From Viscum album (Eukaryota; Streptophyta; Magnoliopsida; Santalales; Viscaceae): DNA of 64,000 nucleotides. The notes under the pieces were generated by a model. It did no database searches and was not told where the DNA came from. It worked only from the letters and a program-made list of their open reading frames with translations. Positions 13,961-27,196 of the stretch are shown here, piece after piece (within the stretch, counting starts at the first letter, position 1; each line of letters opens with the position of its first letter). Both the position numbers and the translations under genes were made by a program. The DNA is taken from the NCBI GenBank assembly GCA_963277665.1, contig OY728121.1:959238097-959302096 (forward strand), in the 5' to 3' direction.

Positions 13961-14740
13961 CAATGTATTCATCAGAGGATCAACTGTAATGACATATGTA
14001 GCCTCAAAGATCATTCTCTATTGATCAATAAACCTACTATATAAGCTCGGTCTCCAATTTCATTCATTAAGAAGAATCTTACCAATAATGCCTTCATAGA
14101 GAAAATATTTAGGATATTATTTTTTATTTGGATTATTTATCTAGATTAAAAAAAAGCAATTTTATACTCCCACTTAACCATTTAAATACACAGGGAACAC
14201 ATGTATTCTTTATTATTCCAACCTCATTGATTTCGAATTCAAAAAAAATTAACTCCTAGAATGCTGCTTCAATCTAAATAAGAATTTTTTTTAGCTAAAA
14301 CACCATAGAAATATCATTTGTAACCTAAAAAACATCAAGACATATCATATAAAATTCCTATAATAAATTTAAATTGATTAAAGTGGTTTTTAAATTCATT
14401 TTATATATCTCATTATCAAATGAGATTCCAGGGTAATTATAATTGAAATGTATATTATCATAGCTACTAGGGAAATTTTTTCTTCATAGTTAATAACATG
14501 ATTTTCAAATAACCTTTTACAACCATGTGTTCTTTGAAGGTAAACCATAAAACATTCATGTCATTTTTATTATGAAAATACTCCTTCGCCCTATGAGTTT
14601 TACCCCCTTAGGTATATCTTTAAAGTTCTAATCATTGTCAGTATATATAGAGTTCACTTAAAATTTAATGATTTTAACCATTTCATGGAATTAGTATTCT
14701 CAATATCCACCTAGTAGGTTGTAGGTTCATCACCAATGGA
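13960..14740 (-). pseudogene. Copia-1 reverse transcriptase (decayed)
   Basis: Minus-strand fragments follow the order of a copia RT of the subgroup that begins EPTTYKEA. DEPTTY is at 14,733-14,713, followed by WLKS. VVKGY and VINYEEKISLVAMI lie near 14,540-14,480, the VAKGYTQKEGIDYEETFSPVA block. NEIYKMNLKTTLIN is near 14,410, the YEIWQMDVKTAFLN block. PCVFKWLSGS lies at 14,194-14,166, the PCVYKKVSGS block. MNEIGDRAYIVG is near 14,065-14,030, the MKDLGEAAYILG block after the catalytic YVDD. The YVDD itself is not intact. At least six frame changes and many stops are needed. Confidence 0.8.
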
Positions 14741-15039
14741 CATTACCTCTTCATAATTTTCTATGACAAATTCAATTCATAATAGTTTATGATTAATCAT
14801 CATAGTCCTTTATGGTTCTTAATAATTTTGATATGGTTATTCTTCTGTAAATCATTATAGAATCATATATACCTATACCATAGGAACAATTCCTACTTGT
14901 TGGAATAATATTTTCCTTTGATTGATTTTCCTCCCACCAACTCTTATATTAATATATTCCATATTAATAAATACACCAGATCAATCCATAATAACTTTTT
15001 ATTCAATATTAATATAGAAATAATATCTCTTAGCTTAAA

Positions 15040-15670
15040 TTTTTTGTCTAAAAAATATAATTTTTTATATTTGTAGTTATTATTTACATAATAAAAACAT
15101 ATTATGAATATTTCACATCAATAAATATTTATAAAATAAATACTGGGACATTTTCTGGTTCATATCTAATATAGTGTCCTGATAAATGATTTATATAGAA
15201 TAATGTTTTCTATACAAGTAGGAGCCTATAATGGATTTCCCAAAATTAAATATAAAGGTCACATTGACACAACATCAATAAAAACATGTCTAAAAAGGTA
15301 AAATATTTCCCTTTAAAAATACATTCTATTATAGTGATCTTAGATGAGTGTTTTTGTGAAACAATTCCATAATATCTCAGATTATCATGTAATTGTTTAC
15401 TCAAGTATTCAACATATTAAGTTTCTCAATGAATCTTAATAATTTGTCCTAGTAAATTTTTTAATTAATTTTGAATCTATTTGATATTTTCAAAAGTTTC
15501 ATATAAGTGGTTTAATAAAAAAACACATATCCTTATTTACTAAATCCATTAGAAATGGAAACAATGTACCAAAAACCACCACCTATATGTGAACTCATTG
15601 GTAAATATACATCTATATTTTTGAGATCCAACTACTAGATAGCCCTTTAACCTGTTATATTAAAAGGTTA
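15040..15670 (-). pseudogene. Copia-1 integrase core (decayed)
   Basis: The integrase of copia elements inserts the cDNA into the host genome. On the minus strand GGFWYIVSISNGFS at 15,585-15,541 matches GGYxYFITFTDDFSRYGYVY. The catalytic Asp-Asp pair is now Ser-Asn. EYLSKQLHDNLRYYGIVSQ at 15,411-15,355 matches EYLSQEFHDHLKEYGIVSQ, the third catalytic residue (Glu) region. ILGNPL and YKSFIRTLY near 15,250-15,180 match FWGYALETAAY and SKSVxKTPYE. The spacing to the RT downstream and the protease upstream is normal for one element. Confidence 0.8.
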
Positions 15671-15839
15671 TTTTTTCCTTTTTCCAAATAAATAAGATTC
15701 CTAATTCCCAAACGTTTCATAATATAATTTTTCTAATAAACCTTATTTATGGAGTCTATAGATGAATTTCTCATTTCAATTTCCATGGTGACAATTCCAA
15801 ATATATCTGGGATTTGTATAAACCTTAAACATATTATTT

Positions 15840-16330
15840 GTAATGTTAAAAATTTTATTCTCTATATCTATAATGTATAAAATTTTTACCTCATTCCAAA
15901 TGACAAAAAACATTTCATTAATATATATAGATCAACTCTTATTTTTGATAGTGAATTAATATCACTTACCATTCAATAAATATTTAGAAATAATATTAAT
16001 TTTTATGGCATGAATATAATAACTGTTATTAAATTCTAGAATCAATCAATTTGGTAAAACTAAACCATATGTGCTGAATTTCGATACATAAACTCTTACC
16101 TCGTTGCCAATATAAAAATCTACTCAACCCTTAATCAATTCTCTCATATCACTGAGTATTAGTTTATTAAAATAGTTGTGTGATGAGAACCCATTCTATG
16201 ATTCTATAATAAAGGAATTTATATTAGTAAGTATCATTTAATCTATATTTTAATCAATAAATTTGAATGAAATTACCCCCCACTACAATTTGTGACCAAA
16301 AACATCACATCTAATTATTGATCCATGATA
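15840..16330 (-). pseudogene. Copia-1 zinc knuckle and protease (decayed)
   Basis: The protease region reads, on the minus strand, GFSSHN near 16,195 (from DSGCSSH), then ELIKG, FYIGNEVRVYV, LILEFNNSYYIHAIKINIIS at 16,045-15,985, and FTIKNKSxSIYI near 15,940-15,910. This is the long GAG-pre-integrase/protease linker typical of a Tork-like plant copia group (NNVYYVPAISKNIIS, FSIKNxSCSIYL). Just upstream, at about 16,316-16,273, CDVFGHKL is a broken CCHC knuckle. Stops replace the active DSG. Gag further upstream was not recognised. Confidence 0.75.
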
Positions 16331-19300
16331 CTTATTTAACAAGTAATGAGGCCATTGTGGGGTTCCTTTCACAACATAATTATATATTTCAGAAGAATCC
16401 CAAATTACAATATTTGTTATTCTTAAATAGTTAATAAATAACCTATATTTCTTGATCAATCATTTGTAAGAACAAATCATTATTCTTTTAATATCATAAA
16501 TCATAGTATTTATTAATAGAGTGTCATCCAAATAAAATAACAAGAATAGGATAATAAAAGAAAATAAAAGAGAACCCTTATTTTTAAAAACATACTAAAG
16601 GATGATCTACTATTACCCATTACTCGCATTACATACCCATGATATTTAAAGGAACTACACTTTGGAATAACCTACTTGGTCGAATGATTGAGGTTTCAAA
16701 ATTTTCACATTGTTAGGAATCTCACTATTAGTAATTTAGGGGGTTTCCTTTTTAATGCCTCACGAAAATAATATAAATAATGTCAAATCATTTTAAATAT
16801 TAATATTCTCATGTTTTTTCATTTGTTTATTCATGACTCTAAAAATTTTATTTTTGAAACCTTATTCAATTAATAATGTTAATGTGTTTAATCAACATAA
16901 ATGTGTAAATATCACAAACCCAGAAGTTATTATTAGTCATCCAAAAATATAATCCTCTTATATTCAAAAAAAACCATATGAAAATTAGAAATAATATATA
17001 TTAATTACTCATGTAATGATATAGAGTTATATGATATTTAAAATCTCCAAATAAGTAGACAAGGAGTGAGAGATAACCAAAATATCCACCTTAGTTGAAA
17101 AAGGAATAAGCCTGTAGGACATTTGGAAGTATGACCTAAATTATCTATCCTTGTGGATTTAGTACCAATGAGGTAATTTAACTCATAATATCTAAAAGGC
17201 ATAATATACACATACTATATTAAACAATTATTCTCAATCTTCTGAAACTAAAAACTATTTGAGGTTAAGGTAGAGTAAAAACTAAATTTCTTTTAGTCAC
17301 ACCTAGAATATCAGGAAGTGATATATCTCTGAGATATATTTTATCATATAAATGAAATCATGAACATTTTTCATGTTATATAATAATTTTATAAATAATA
17401 ATAGTTAAAATTTTATAAAAAATTAAATCGAAATTTTTTTATAAGTTAAACAAGTATGAAAATATATATTTTTATTTAGTTTTTACAAACCGTTTTTAAA
17501 TCAATGAAAAATAAAATTATTTATAAATTCATTTAAAATTATAGTCATAGAATATTTTTTGAAAAATAAAAAATAATTTATATTTTATTTAACAAAAAAT
17601 ATTTCCAGCACTTAGCTTGCCCATCTGAGTAGTTTACCATATAAATTATAGCTTGATAAACACTATGATATGACAACTGAGAGTGTCAAAGGGTGTGACC
17701 ATAGGACAATGCATGAAAGAAAGGATCGAATAGTGGTTACATAGTAAGGTTAGTTCCACTATCTGAGGAACCATAATGAATAACTAGAGTTGTGATACTT
17801 CAATATATTTTCAAGGCCTCGTGTAATTGGATATATTTATTGAAAATCTCTCTCTTCGCGTAATGTGAAATGTGGGATACGCTCTGTAGGGGAAAATCCA
17901 AATCTGAGTGCAGTGCAATATGTGATTTAGTTGTACATCATATGAACATGTCTGTTTCAAGATTATTTTTTTACATCTAGTCATTTCCCTTTACACACTC
18001 ATTCTACCTACAATGCTTGAAATTTGTCTTCCATGCATGAAATATTACACTCTATGTCAAGATCAGTTTTTATATTCCATTATTGAACACAAATAATGAG
18101 TTATTTTTTTGTATGTTTCATTTTACCATAAAAATATCTTGTACCTTATAAGGATCATTATAAGGCCTAACCAACTTCTCAAGGAACCTTTTTAAGGTTC
18201 CTAAAACATTATAGGATGCCTTCATGTAAATTGAACCCAAAGTTGAATTATACTATATTTATCTATATATTAATCCCTCAAGGTAATTTTATCAATTTAA
18301 AATAATTCATGGAATGGAGTAAGAGAATCAATATTTTCATTAAAATGTAATGCAACATAAATTAAACCAAAATAGTAATAATACATATGATGTGTTTGTT
18401 ATTTACAAATTATAAAAACATCTTGATCCATAAAATATATATTCTTTTATTTCATTTATGTGTATTAAGCGATCATCATATGATAAAATGTAGTAAAACC
18501 AAATTCAAAACATATTATATTCTACGAATAATATTATCGAATGTGCATGAAAATGAAAAACCCTAAAAATATTGCATAAATGGTAAACTTGTGCACTGAC
18601 CTCCATAATATCCTTCAATGGAATATGGATAATGAAAATCACATGAGTGGAGAGAAATTTACTCCTAAAACTATATATAATCCACCCATCTTTGGATCCA
18701 AATACATTTCATAAGGATTACATCATGTCAAGATGGGTGTCTGCTCCATCACAGTACCTGATGAAAGAAGCAATAGAAAGAACAGATTATCAAAAACATC
18801 TAAAAACAAATGACTATCAAAATAAAATTTAACACTCAAATGATTGACTAAAACCCCAATACGAGACTTTTTACTCCATATAGGTGATTTATGACTCTCC
18901 CCAATTAACTAAGAGCACATCAATCACATTAGTTGTCATCAAATTTCACCCTTGAATTACTTCTTGTACATGAATGCCTTAATATAAATAATTTAATTCA
19001 TGAAATTCCATTAATCCATTCATAATGAATTTAGAAGTAGTAGGAACCCACATGATAGTGTGGTGAAAGGTTCATGCACTCATCCTGTATTCTAGAGATG
19101 TATCGCCTACAATATTGTACATGCTTCACGTGTATGTATTCTATTCCCATGCATAAAATTCATTTAATCAATATACATATATGTATTTAATGTCATAAAA
19201 ATCGGATAAAAAACCAAACAATATAGCAGATATAACTAATGTTATTTCCACATTGAATTCATATATTATAATACATGTAAATATATATAAGGATTCATTT

Positions 19301-19914
19301 CAATTCCTAATGATGAAATTAAATAGGTTTTCCCATAATCCATATGAGAGTACATACATCAATGGAAATGTATAGTCCTAAATAAACTATAAAATACATA
19401 ATACTACCAAAAATAATACAATATGGGATCTTATTCATGAAATATAACACAATATCAATGTCAGGGGACTACCTAAGGGACACCATAAAGTGATAACCCA
19501 TTGGAATGTTAATAATTTTAAGGTGATAAAACTGGTACCATTCAAAAATATTTATAACAGAACCATATTATGATATATATATATATATAATCACTTATCC
19601 ACTCAATATCCAATAGTTTCATAACAAAGATTTTTTTTTCAATACCCATATCATTCATTTCACAAATATTTTTTACTTGGATAATTAAACCAACATAATT
19701 TTTTGACAAATAAAACCATGTAATATTCATATATAAGTGGGTAAATAATATTAGTCTTAACATGGTTGAAATAAAAACCTGAAATATATTTAATTATGTT
19801 CATAATATTTTTATCATAAAATATATTTTCAGCCACACTTCCAATACACCATTAGAGTGTGGTCAATTAGGGTGTTGTGTTGTTCTTTTTATTACAAAAT
19901 ATTTATATTGTGTC
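16331..19914. other. Unassigned DNA (expected gag/5' LTR of copia-1)
   Basis: By position this should contain the gag and 5' LTR of copia-1, but no gag domain or iMet-type PBS could be read. A more complex, slightly GC-richer stretch lies at 17,600-17,940, with few homopolymer runs and some CpG, and may be an LTR or leader fragment. A (TA)8 run lies at 19,574-19,589. A 61-codon frame at 18,647-18,832 matches nothing I know. Confidence 0.35.
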
Positions 19915-21680
19915 AGAAAAAAATTAAAAAAATATCAATATTCAAACAAAATTATATTATATAGATATAATAATTAATGATAGAAAACATGTATTTTAAA
20001 TTTTTCAATACCATAATCTTTTTAAATTATTGGAGCTAACACTACACTCTATATATATTATAATTTTTTTAACAAAATTAATGCTGTTGTGGTGGAATTC
20101 CATCATCATATCTTTGTTTCACTTATATAAGATTAGGAATAAAATAAGTATTCAATTTGATGAAAACATACAATTAATTTATACAAATGTGTAATAAAAA
20201 TCAATAAAAGGTTTACATTGGTCATAAACTACTCATTCAAATATTAAATTGAAATTGAAATCTCTCTCACTCTCTGTTATTTTAATCATTCAATATTTTC
20301 AATATTTTCTCCATATTTTATTTCTCAAGTGGATTCTACCTTAGATAGGGAATAATTTCTCTAAAACATGGGAATTATTTTTTTATTTATTATCCACTTA
20401 ATGGGAATTACATATCATTAATTAACATTCCATAAATATCAACTGAGACTCCAAAATCTCTAAAACCTGATTAATTAATATGAATTATAAGATATTTTGT
20501 AGGTTTTACAGTCCTGGACATTCTTTTTTGATCATAGATTTTACCTTATAAAAATATCCCAATTCATGATCTAATTTCCATTATCATGGAATATTCCTTA
20601 TTCAACAGTAGAACAACTTTATTCTGATGAATATAACATTTTTAATTATATAAATATCACAATGTCATATTTCCAATTTCTATAGTCGTCATATGTGTGG
20701 TATTGTGAATTAATTATTCTCATCTTGTATGTATCTTCCAATAATGAATATCCTGATGCCAAAAAAATCACATACATAATAATTTTTATGATATATATTC
20801 ATAGAGTGAATAATTAAATATTATTTTCAATTAAACCCATGATAATATAGAATATCATTCCAAATGAAATAACGAAAACTAGAGTGTCAACGAAATCACT
20901 TATAAATCCTTCAAAAAATGATATATCCACACTAACATAAACCTATCAATTCCCAAATCTATGAAATATATTTATTTTTATTAATGAATTTACTTTTGTT
21001 TCATCATCAATAATGTTAAACAAAAAATATGAAAAATTAAAAAAGTATTATCCTTCAACAAAAAATGACTTATGTTTCTCCCCTGAGGAATATTACAAAT
21101 AGAAACTTATTGGGGAAAAAAACAATTTATCAGTCCCCAGGTAGTGAACTAACCCTATGATTTATATAATGAACTACTAGCTCAAATTTTATTCCATGGT
21201 GATTCTTATAATTTTTTTTCAGTTGATTCAGACATAGGGAGAATTTAAAAAATTACAAAATCAACTACTGTCATGAAATGATACTTATTGTTATGGTGAA
21301 ACCATTCTACTTCCATTATTTAAAATACATTTAACGGGTAATATCTACATACTTCAATCTCATGTTAATTAGTTTCCTACCAACATATAATTGTAAAATA
21401 AATATAAAAAGATAAAAAAAGGTTCCAACATTATCCAATTTTGATTTATTATGTCAATACATTATCCATTCACTAACCTCAACAAAAATATCTCTCTCTT
21501 ATCACCCTAAAAAAATTGAAATAATATTCAATGTTTTCTTTTACTAAATTCATATTAATAATTAGGATTCCTGAAACTGATTAAAGTGAATTAAATAATT
21601 TTTATACACCTATGTGATTCAAGATTTGTTGTAAGAAATATGAGCAACAACTAGTCAGTAAAATGTTCATTATTTTAAGG
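19915..21680 (-). repeat. 3' LTR of copia-3
   Basis: Direct-repeat partner of 27,197-28,935 with an offset of about 7.26 kb over its left two thirds. An indel of about 60 bp shifts the right third (AATGTTTTCTT at 21,530 pairs with AATGTTTTTTG at 28,732). The ends are estimates. Confidence 0.6.
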
Positions 21681-22899
21681 AGAAGAAATAATTAGCTAAA
21701 AAGACCTACTAGATTATTTCACTATTGCATTATATAAAATGTAAATATATATTTCTATAATAACAAATAATTCCTTGACAATTAATTATATACAATGGTG
21801 AGAAGGTAATTTTGAACTTCTTCAAGATGAGGGAGGTGGTTTACACTGTGGTTAAATAAATAATTCTCAAATGCATTTGTGGAAATATTTATGTAAACAT
21901 GATCTCCAATTAGTATTTTTTACCCACATTATCTCCTTTGATAATTCTTGGTTCAACCATATCCTTAATATAGTGATACCAGGTATTGATTTTATTTATT
22001 TTGGAGTGACGTGTCAAATTTTTGCTCATCTATATCAAATTTGGTTGTTGTAATTATCTACTATGGGAAAATTTACCTCCTATATGGGATCCAAAAATAT
22101 CAATTTTGTCCTTTCATGTTGTGTGAAGGAATTTTTTAATTATATATAATCTACTTCAACTATAACGAGGGATGTTACTTCGTTCATCTTGTTGGACTAC
22201 CTGATAAAAACACATTTAATGAAATTGGATCATCAACATGATTATTTTCACCCATAATGTTTACAGCTTAACGTACATCAAATTAGATATATAAAATATA
22301 TTAATTTCATATAGAATATAACAAACTATTACCATTATTGACATGAATATACCTCATTATCCTCTCTATACCAATTGATTCTACTCCATGAGGTAACATT
22401 AGTTTGAGAAATCTATGTATATTGTAAAAATATATCTTTTATAGTTTTTTTAATAATATATTTACATTCAAACCATACTTTGGTAATGTTTTGGAATAAA
22501 TCATTCCCCTTCCTAGTGTTTTAACAATTTGGTTTCACCAATAATCATAGTCAAAAATATATTTTTATCATGCATGTAATAGTTCTTTAGTAGCACCATT
22601 GTATATTTTACATGATAAATGAATGTAAAACTCCCTTTGTGTTTATCCTAATATTAAAGAAATAATTTGAACTCTGAAATAATATATCATTCAAATTACA
22701 TGATAATAAACCATATAAAATCTTCCACGAAATTCTAGTTACATCCTAAAAATATGACAACATCAACATAGATTAGAAATATAAAATAATATTACATAGT
22801 CATGTTGACATAAATATTCTCATCAAATCATCCTCTTCTGAATTCTAAATCTCCTGAGAATATATCCAATAGAACATATTATTCCCTATTCTATTGTTT

Positions 22900-23345
22900 C
22901 AATACATATTGGGACTTATTCAATATTTTCAACATTTTTTTTCATAACCAATATGAAATTCCATTAGATCATAAATGTATACATATTCTATGATAATCCC
23001 ATTTAAAAACTCTACATTTTCCTTTATTTGATATATTTTGAATTTTTTATGAACAACCTGAGTATGAATGAATGTTATTGAATCATGTATTTCTATTAGT
23101 TTATAGGTTTCTTCAATATCAATTAATTTTACTTGAGGATACCCACTATACCCAAATCCTTCCCAATATCATATAACTCTCCCATGATCAACATTTTTAA
23201 ATATGAACACCAATTTTGTTCCAATTATATTATGATCCATTAGAAAATCCTGGAGAACCAATTTCTAGTTTTCCATATTTTTCTCGTAATCTTTATTCAA
23301 TGCTTTTACCCATTACTCATCCTTTCTGCTTTTCAAAAGTGGACC
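22900..23345 (-). pseudogene. Copia-3 reverse transcriptase (decayed)
   Basis: On the minus strand WVKALNKDYE and NMEN near 23,310 match the W--AM--E---L-KN start. HNIIGTKLVFIFKN at about 23,235-23,195 matches the NIIGTKWVFRNK motif. IDIEETYKLIEIH near 23,135 matches IDYEETYAPVARLE. FKIYQIKENVEFLNGIIIE at 23,040-22,985 matches FKVYQMDVKSAFLNG-LEEE, with the catalytic MDVK Asp replaced by Glu. GTKWVFRNK is the signature of one branch of plant copia elements, different from copia-1. The continuation toward YVDD and RNase H (21.7-22.9 kb) is too decayed to read. Confidence 0.8.
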
Positions 23346-24700
23346 ATTCCACTTGTGATAAGATTTTGTTTTTTATTTTTCAGACTTTTTGTTTTTTTTT
23401 GTGTTTTTATCATCTATGTTATTTAACTCATCAAAATAGGCTGTTTTCTTCAATATATACTCACTAATTAACTCATTTTAACCTCGTATTCATTCTTTGA
23501 TTCGGTATTTTAATCCTCCCCACATGTTTGACAACGCCAATCATATTGTTTTTTATAGAGTTATTTACAAAAACATTATTTTCTAGACTGAGATCTGGGA
23601 TTCAAAATCCGATCCCATACTTTTCTTCTATTATATTTAGATTACTTCTCTATATTACTTTTTCATATATTTATTTAATATTATAGTCTATTCTCTTATA
23701 AGAGTAACATTAAATATCCCTTTCTTTGTGGTGTCTCTATATTTTGAATTTTAGGTTTTTTATACGATTTTAATAATCATTTATTAAACTCTATAATATT
23801 CTTAAATGTTGTTTTTGTTCCATTCCGTGTCTCGTATGAAGTAATATTTTTTCTATTTCCTATGAAATTCCATTTTTTGGGAATTTAGAGTTGAAAAAAT
23901 TCATTTAAATGGTGATTTAGATATAACACTTTCAATGAGAAATGATTTTTATATCTATTTTAGGAATAAATTTCTCTTTTATTCAACACTATATTGTTGT
24001 TGCATTCTCCATGATATGACTTCATTCTTGATATTATTCTTCTCAACATAATTTTATACTTTATGAAAGGAACACATCATTCCATTTTCAAACATGAGTA
24101 ACTTTATAGTTATCTTGGTTTCATTTTAATATCTAATATAAAAACACTTAATCTAATCAATAAAAACATTCTTATCATACATAAACATTATACAATCAAT
24201 TATACTATAATCATCAATGAACATAATAAATTACATATCACCATATATTCATGGAATCATCATCGGCACACATAATACTATGTGAATTAGATCAAGAATA
24301 TTTTAGGACCATTTATTATTTATCATGTAAAGATCATTAAAAATTTCTCTATTAATAAATATTTAATATTCTTATCCTGATCTAGTCTCAGTTTTGGAAT
24401 GTCATTTTAAACATTCAGTTTTATTCAAATTCTCATTATTTATTGAATGTTATACCTGAAAATATGATCAAAAAATTAATTTTCAATCAATAATAAAGTA
24501 AATAAGTTTTTATTATTTTCAATATATTTGATACATACATTTTTTGGTTCTCTATCCCTTCAATAGAGTGTCTCTAGTTATTCTATTGAAAAAAAATCCC
24601 TTTCAATGGATTGTGACCTCAATTTCTGAGGTAAAAAATATTGCGAACAATAAGATGATTATTTAAAATTTTACCTACAAAATTACATATTAAATAATTA
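23346..24700 (-). pseudogene. Copia-3 integrase region (decayed)
   Basis: The integrase should fill this interval between RT and protease. The readable part is its N-terminal zinc region: NDIPKLRLDQDKNIK at 24,407-24,367 on the minus strand matches the N-LVRGLPKLKFEKDKVC segment that follows the HHCC histidines. The core catalytic part was not legible. The 83-codon plus-strand frame at 23,216-23,467 is an antisense shadow of RT and integrase. Confidence 0.65.
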
Positions 24701-24702
24701 TT

Positions 24703-24927
24703 TCATGTCCATATTTCTATATATATCTGCTTCCCCTTGAAATTAAATTCACAATCCTCTCCCAATTTAACCATTCCATCAACACAGATCATCACATTCA
24801 AAGGAATATTTACATTTCTAATCATGTGGGATGAACACCCACTATCATGAATCAATATATTGATGTTTTTAGATTCTAAAAATGAAATATCAACTAATAT
24901 GGACTTATATATCCTCCCTTTAAACAT
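24703..24927 (-). pseudogene. Copia-3 aspartic protease fragment
   Basis: A 74-codon open minus-strand frame. HDSGCSSHMIRNVNI (about residues 27-41) is the copia protease active-site signature DSGCSSHMTGD. LGEDCEFNFKGKQIYIE near the end matches LGDG--xxVKGKGTIxIE. The active-site Asp-Ser-Gly triad is intact. The protein is a fragment of a Gag-Pol polyprotein, with no start codon of its own in the parent element. It is the longest readable coding piece of copia-3. Confidence 0.85.
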
Positions 24928-27196
24928 ACAAGTGATTAATTATTGATTCGCAACATAATGTTTTCTCTCTTAATCTACTCATTCATAAGATACAAGATGA
25001 TAATACATTTCTTATGAAGGGAAAAAAGTTTTTTAAAAAGAATTTAACATGGTAATTTAGCTAAATTACTCATTTGGATCCCATTATATTACGATTGAAT
25101 TCTCCATTTCCAACAATTTATCACATTGTGATAAAACATAGAGCGTTTATATAAATAATCAAACATATAATTTTTATTTTTTATGTAAGAAATTTTATCA
25201 TCCCTCTTTGCCAACTCATTAGAATTTATCCTCTCAAATTATTTTTTTCTTACATCAGGCCATGATATAACAAATAAATTCATTTATTTGATATTCAATC
25301 CATGAAAATATCTCAACATCACTACCAATAGACATATTTCAATATTTTGTGTGGTTTTTCTAAATTTTTTTTTTGTTTCCATGGTGTTTTAAGATATCAT
25401 AAATTTTAATCTTTCCTTTATTTTGTATATAAAATCATTCATATTTAGATGTCTCAACATCACATTTCATCCAACCTTTTCCCATTTTACCAAGACTATA
25501 AAAATTTATTATCATCCAAATATTCTCTATATATCATGAAACCCTTTTAATCAACTCTATGTTAGAGAGTTTCCAAAATTGTTGTATTTTTTATCCTTAT
25601 TGATTTTAGTTTCATCATTGAGAATTAATATTAATGTATTAATATCTAATTTTCGAAATTAAACCCCCATAGTAATTTATTGCAATTACTTATAAATATA
25701 GTCAATAATTTTTTCATTATCTTCAATTTTTACCTTGAAATAAATTACTTCTAAATTTTTTTCTTAAGAATATTAAATTTATTTCCCCACCTAATTCAAC
25801 TTATTAATTTATGTTTCATGCTAATCAAAATATATTGTCAAATTTTATCGAAAACAACCAATATTTTCTTTTATAACATTGAATTTATAACTCTTAAGAA
25901 CATCCATTGGGTTTTACATTCAATTTAATAACACTTTCATGATGAAATATTTCCCTCTTTAAGGCTTGTTTCCATAAACTATTATAATAATAACATATTA
26001 CCCATATGAAATGAAGCCACTTTATTCAAAATTATGGAATTCTTAATCCCATCCTTTACTAAAATTGTTTCAATAAACCAACTTTTCCAATTGAACTCCC
26101 AAATTTTGAGTTTCATTTTAGTGTAAATATTATTTTATGTGTTGATGACATATCATATTTTGATCTACTGACTAGCTTACTTGAGAATATTTTTATAATA
26201 TTACAACCTATTCTAGATTTGAAACAAGTTAATGCACGTTTACCTTTATACCAATTATTTACTGAATTTTATCTTCTTCCTTAAATTGAAAGAAACTGAT
26301 TATTTACATATTCATCATTATTTATGCCTTTGGTATGAAAAAGTTCATTATTTCATTGAATGTAATGTCTTTTGATGATTAACTATATTTTCCCTCTATA
26401 TTCACACGCATATTGTAAGATAATATTTTAATATGAAGATCATTAAGAGGCATATCATTGAGGTAATTTTATTTAATAGTTAACACCTTGTTATAACACT
26501 ACGGTGGATATATTTAGAGAACCATTTTCATAATATCCACATCATTCATTTGATCACTATAACATGATATGACTTGTAAATTCAATTAGAGTTTTGATGA
26601 AGACTACAATATTATTATTATTTTAATATTCAAATAATATAACATGATATGTATAATTTATTATTATGTTTCATTTAATTTTATACACAATTAAAAACTA
26701 TTAAATATTATTTCCCATATAGATTTTTTCTGATGTGTAGTCCATCACATTAAAACAAACCCTGTAACACAAGAATCTAGATAATCTATTTTTATCTGTC
26801 ACCTCATAATAAAAAATTCTTCCTTTATCTTTAGTCATTAACATTCCATTAAATTTATAGACATGTATTCCGTGTAAAGAAAATTGAAGACATAATGTTT
26901 AAGAGATTATATGTGATATCTCATTAGATTCATACATTTATTAAATATATATATCCCAAAAAATGGTACCAAGTTATCATTTACCACTTTATCTACATCA
27001 TTTAATTTTTGGAGAAAAAATTAATTATGTAAGAACCTAGTTACTCTATTACCACTTATTTTACCCACATGCCCATAACACCCAATGATAAGGGGTGAAT
27101 TAAGATGTTCAAATATTTTTTTTCATTATTGGTAAACATCTTCATGTTAGAAGTAACTATAATAATTTAGAAATATCCAAGAACACCAATGATACA
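24928..27196 (-). other. Copia-3 gag region, unreadable
   Basis: By position this 2.3 kb between the protease and the 5' LTR should hold gag and its CCHC knuckle. No conserved gag motif survives that I can read in any frame. At 27,184-27,199 plus-strand ACCAATGATACAATG resembles the complement of a methionine-initiator PBS (GCTCTGATACCATG) and would mark the LTR border; that is tentative. Confidence 0.4.

Noticed and set aside
14166..14182. AAGTGGGAGTATAAAA on the minus strand as a copia polypurine tract
   Set aside because: It lies inside the RT frame and encodes part of KWLSGSIK. RT and RNase H continue downstream, so it is coding sequence.
23216..23467. 83-codon plus-strand frame as a gene
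   Set aside because: It is antisense to the copia-3 RT/integrase reading on the minus strand.
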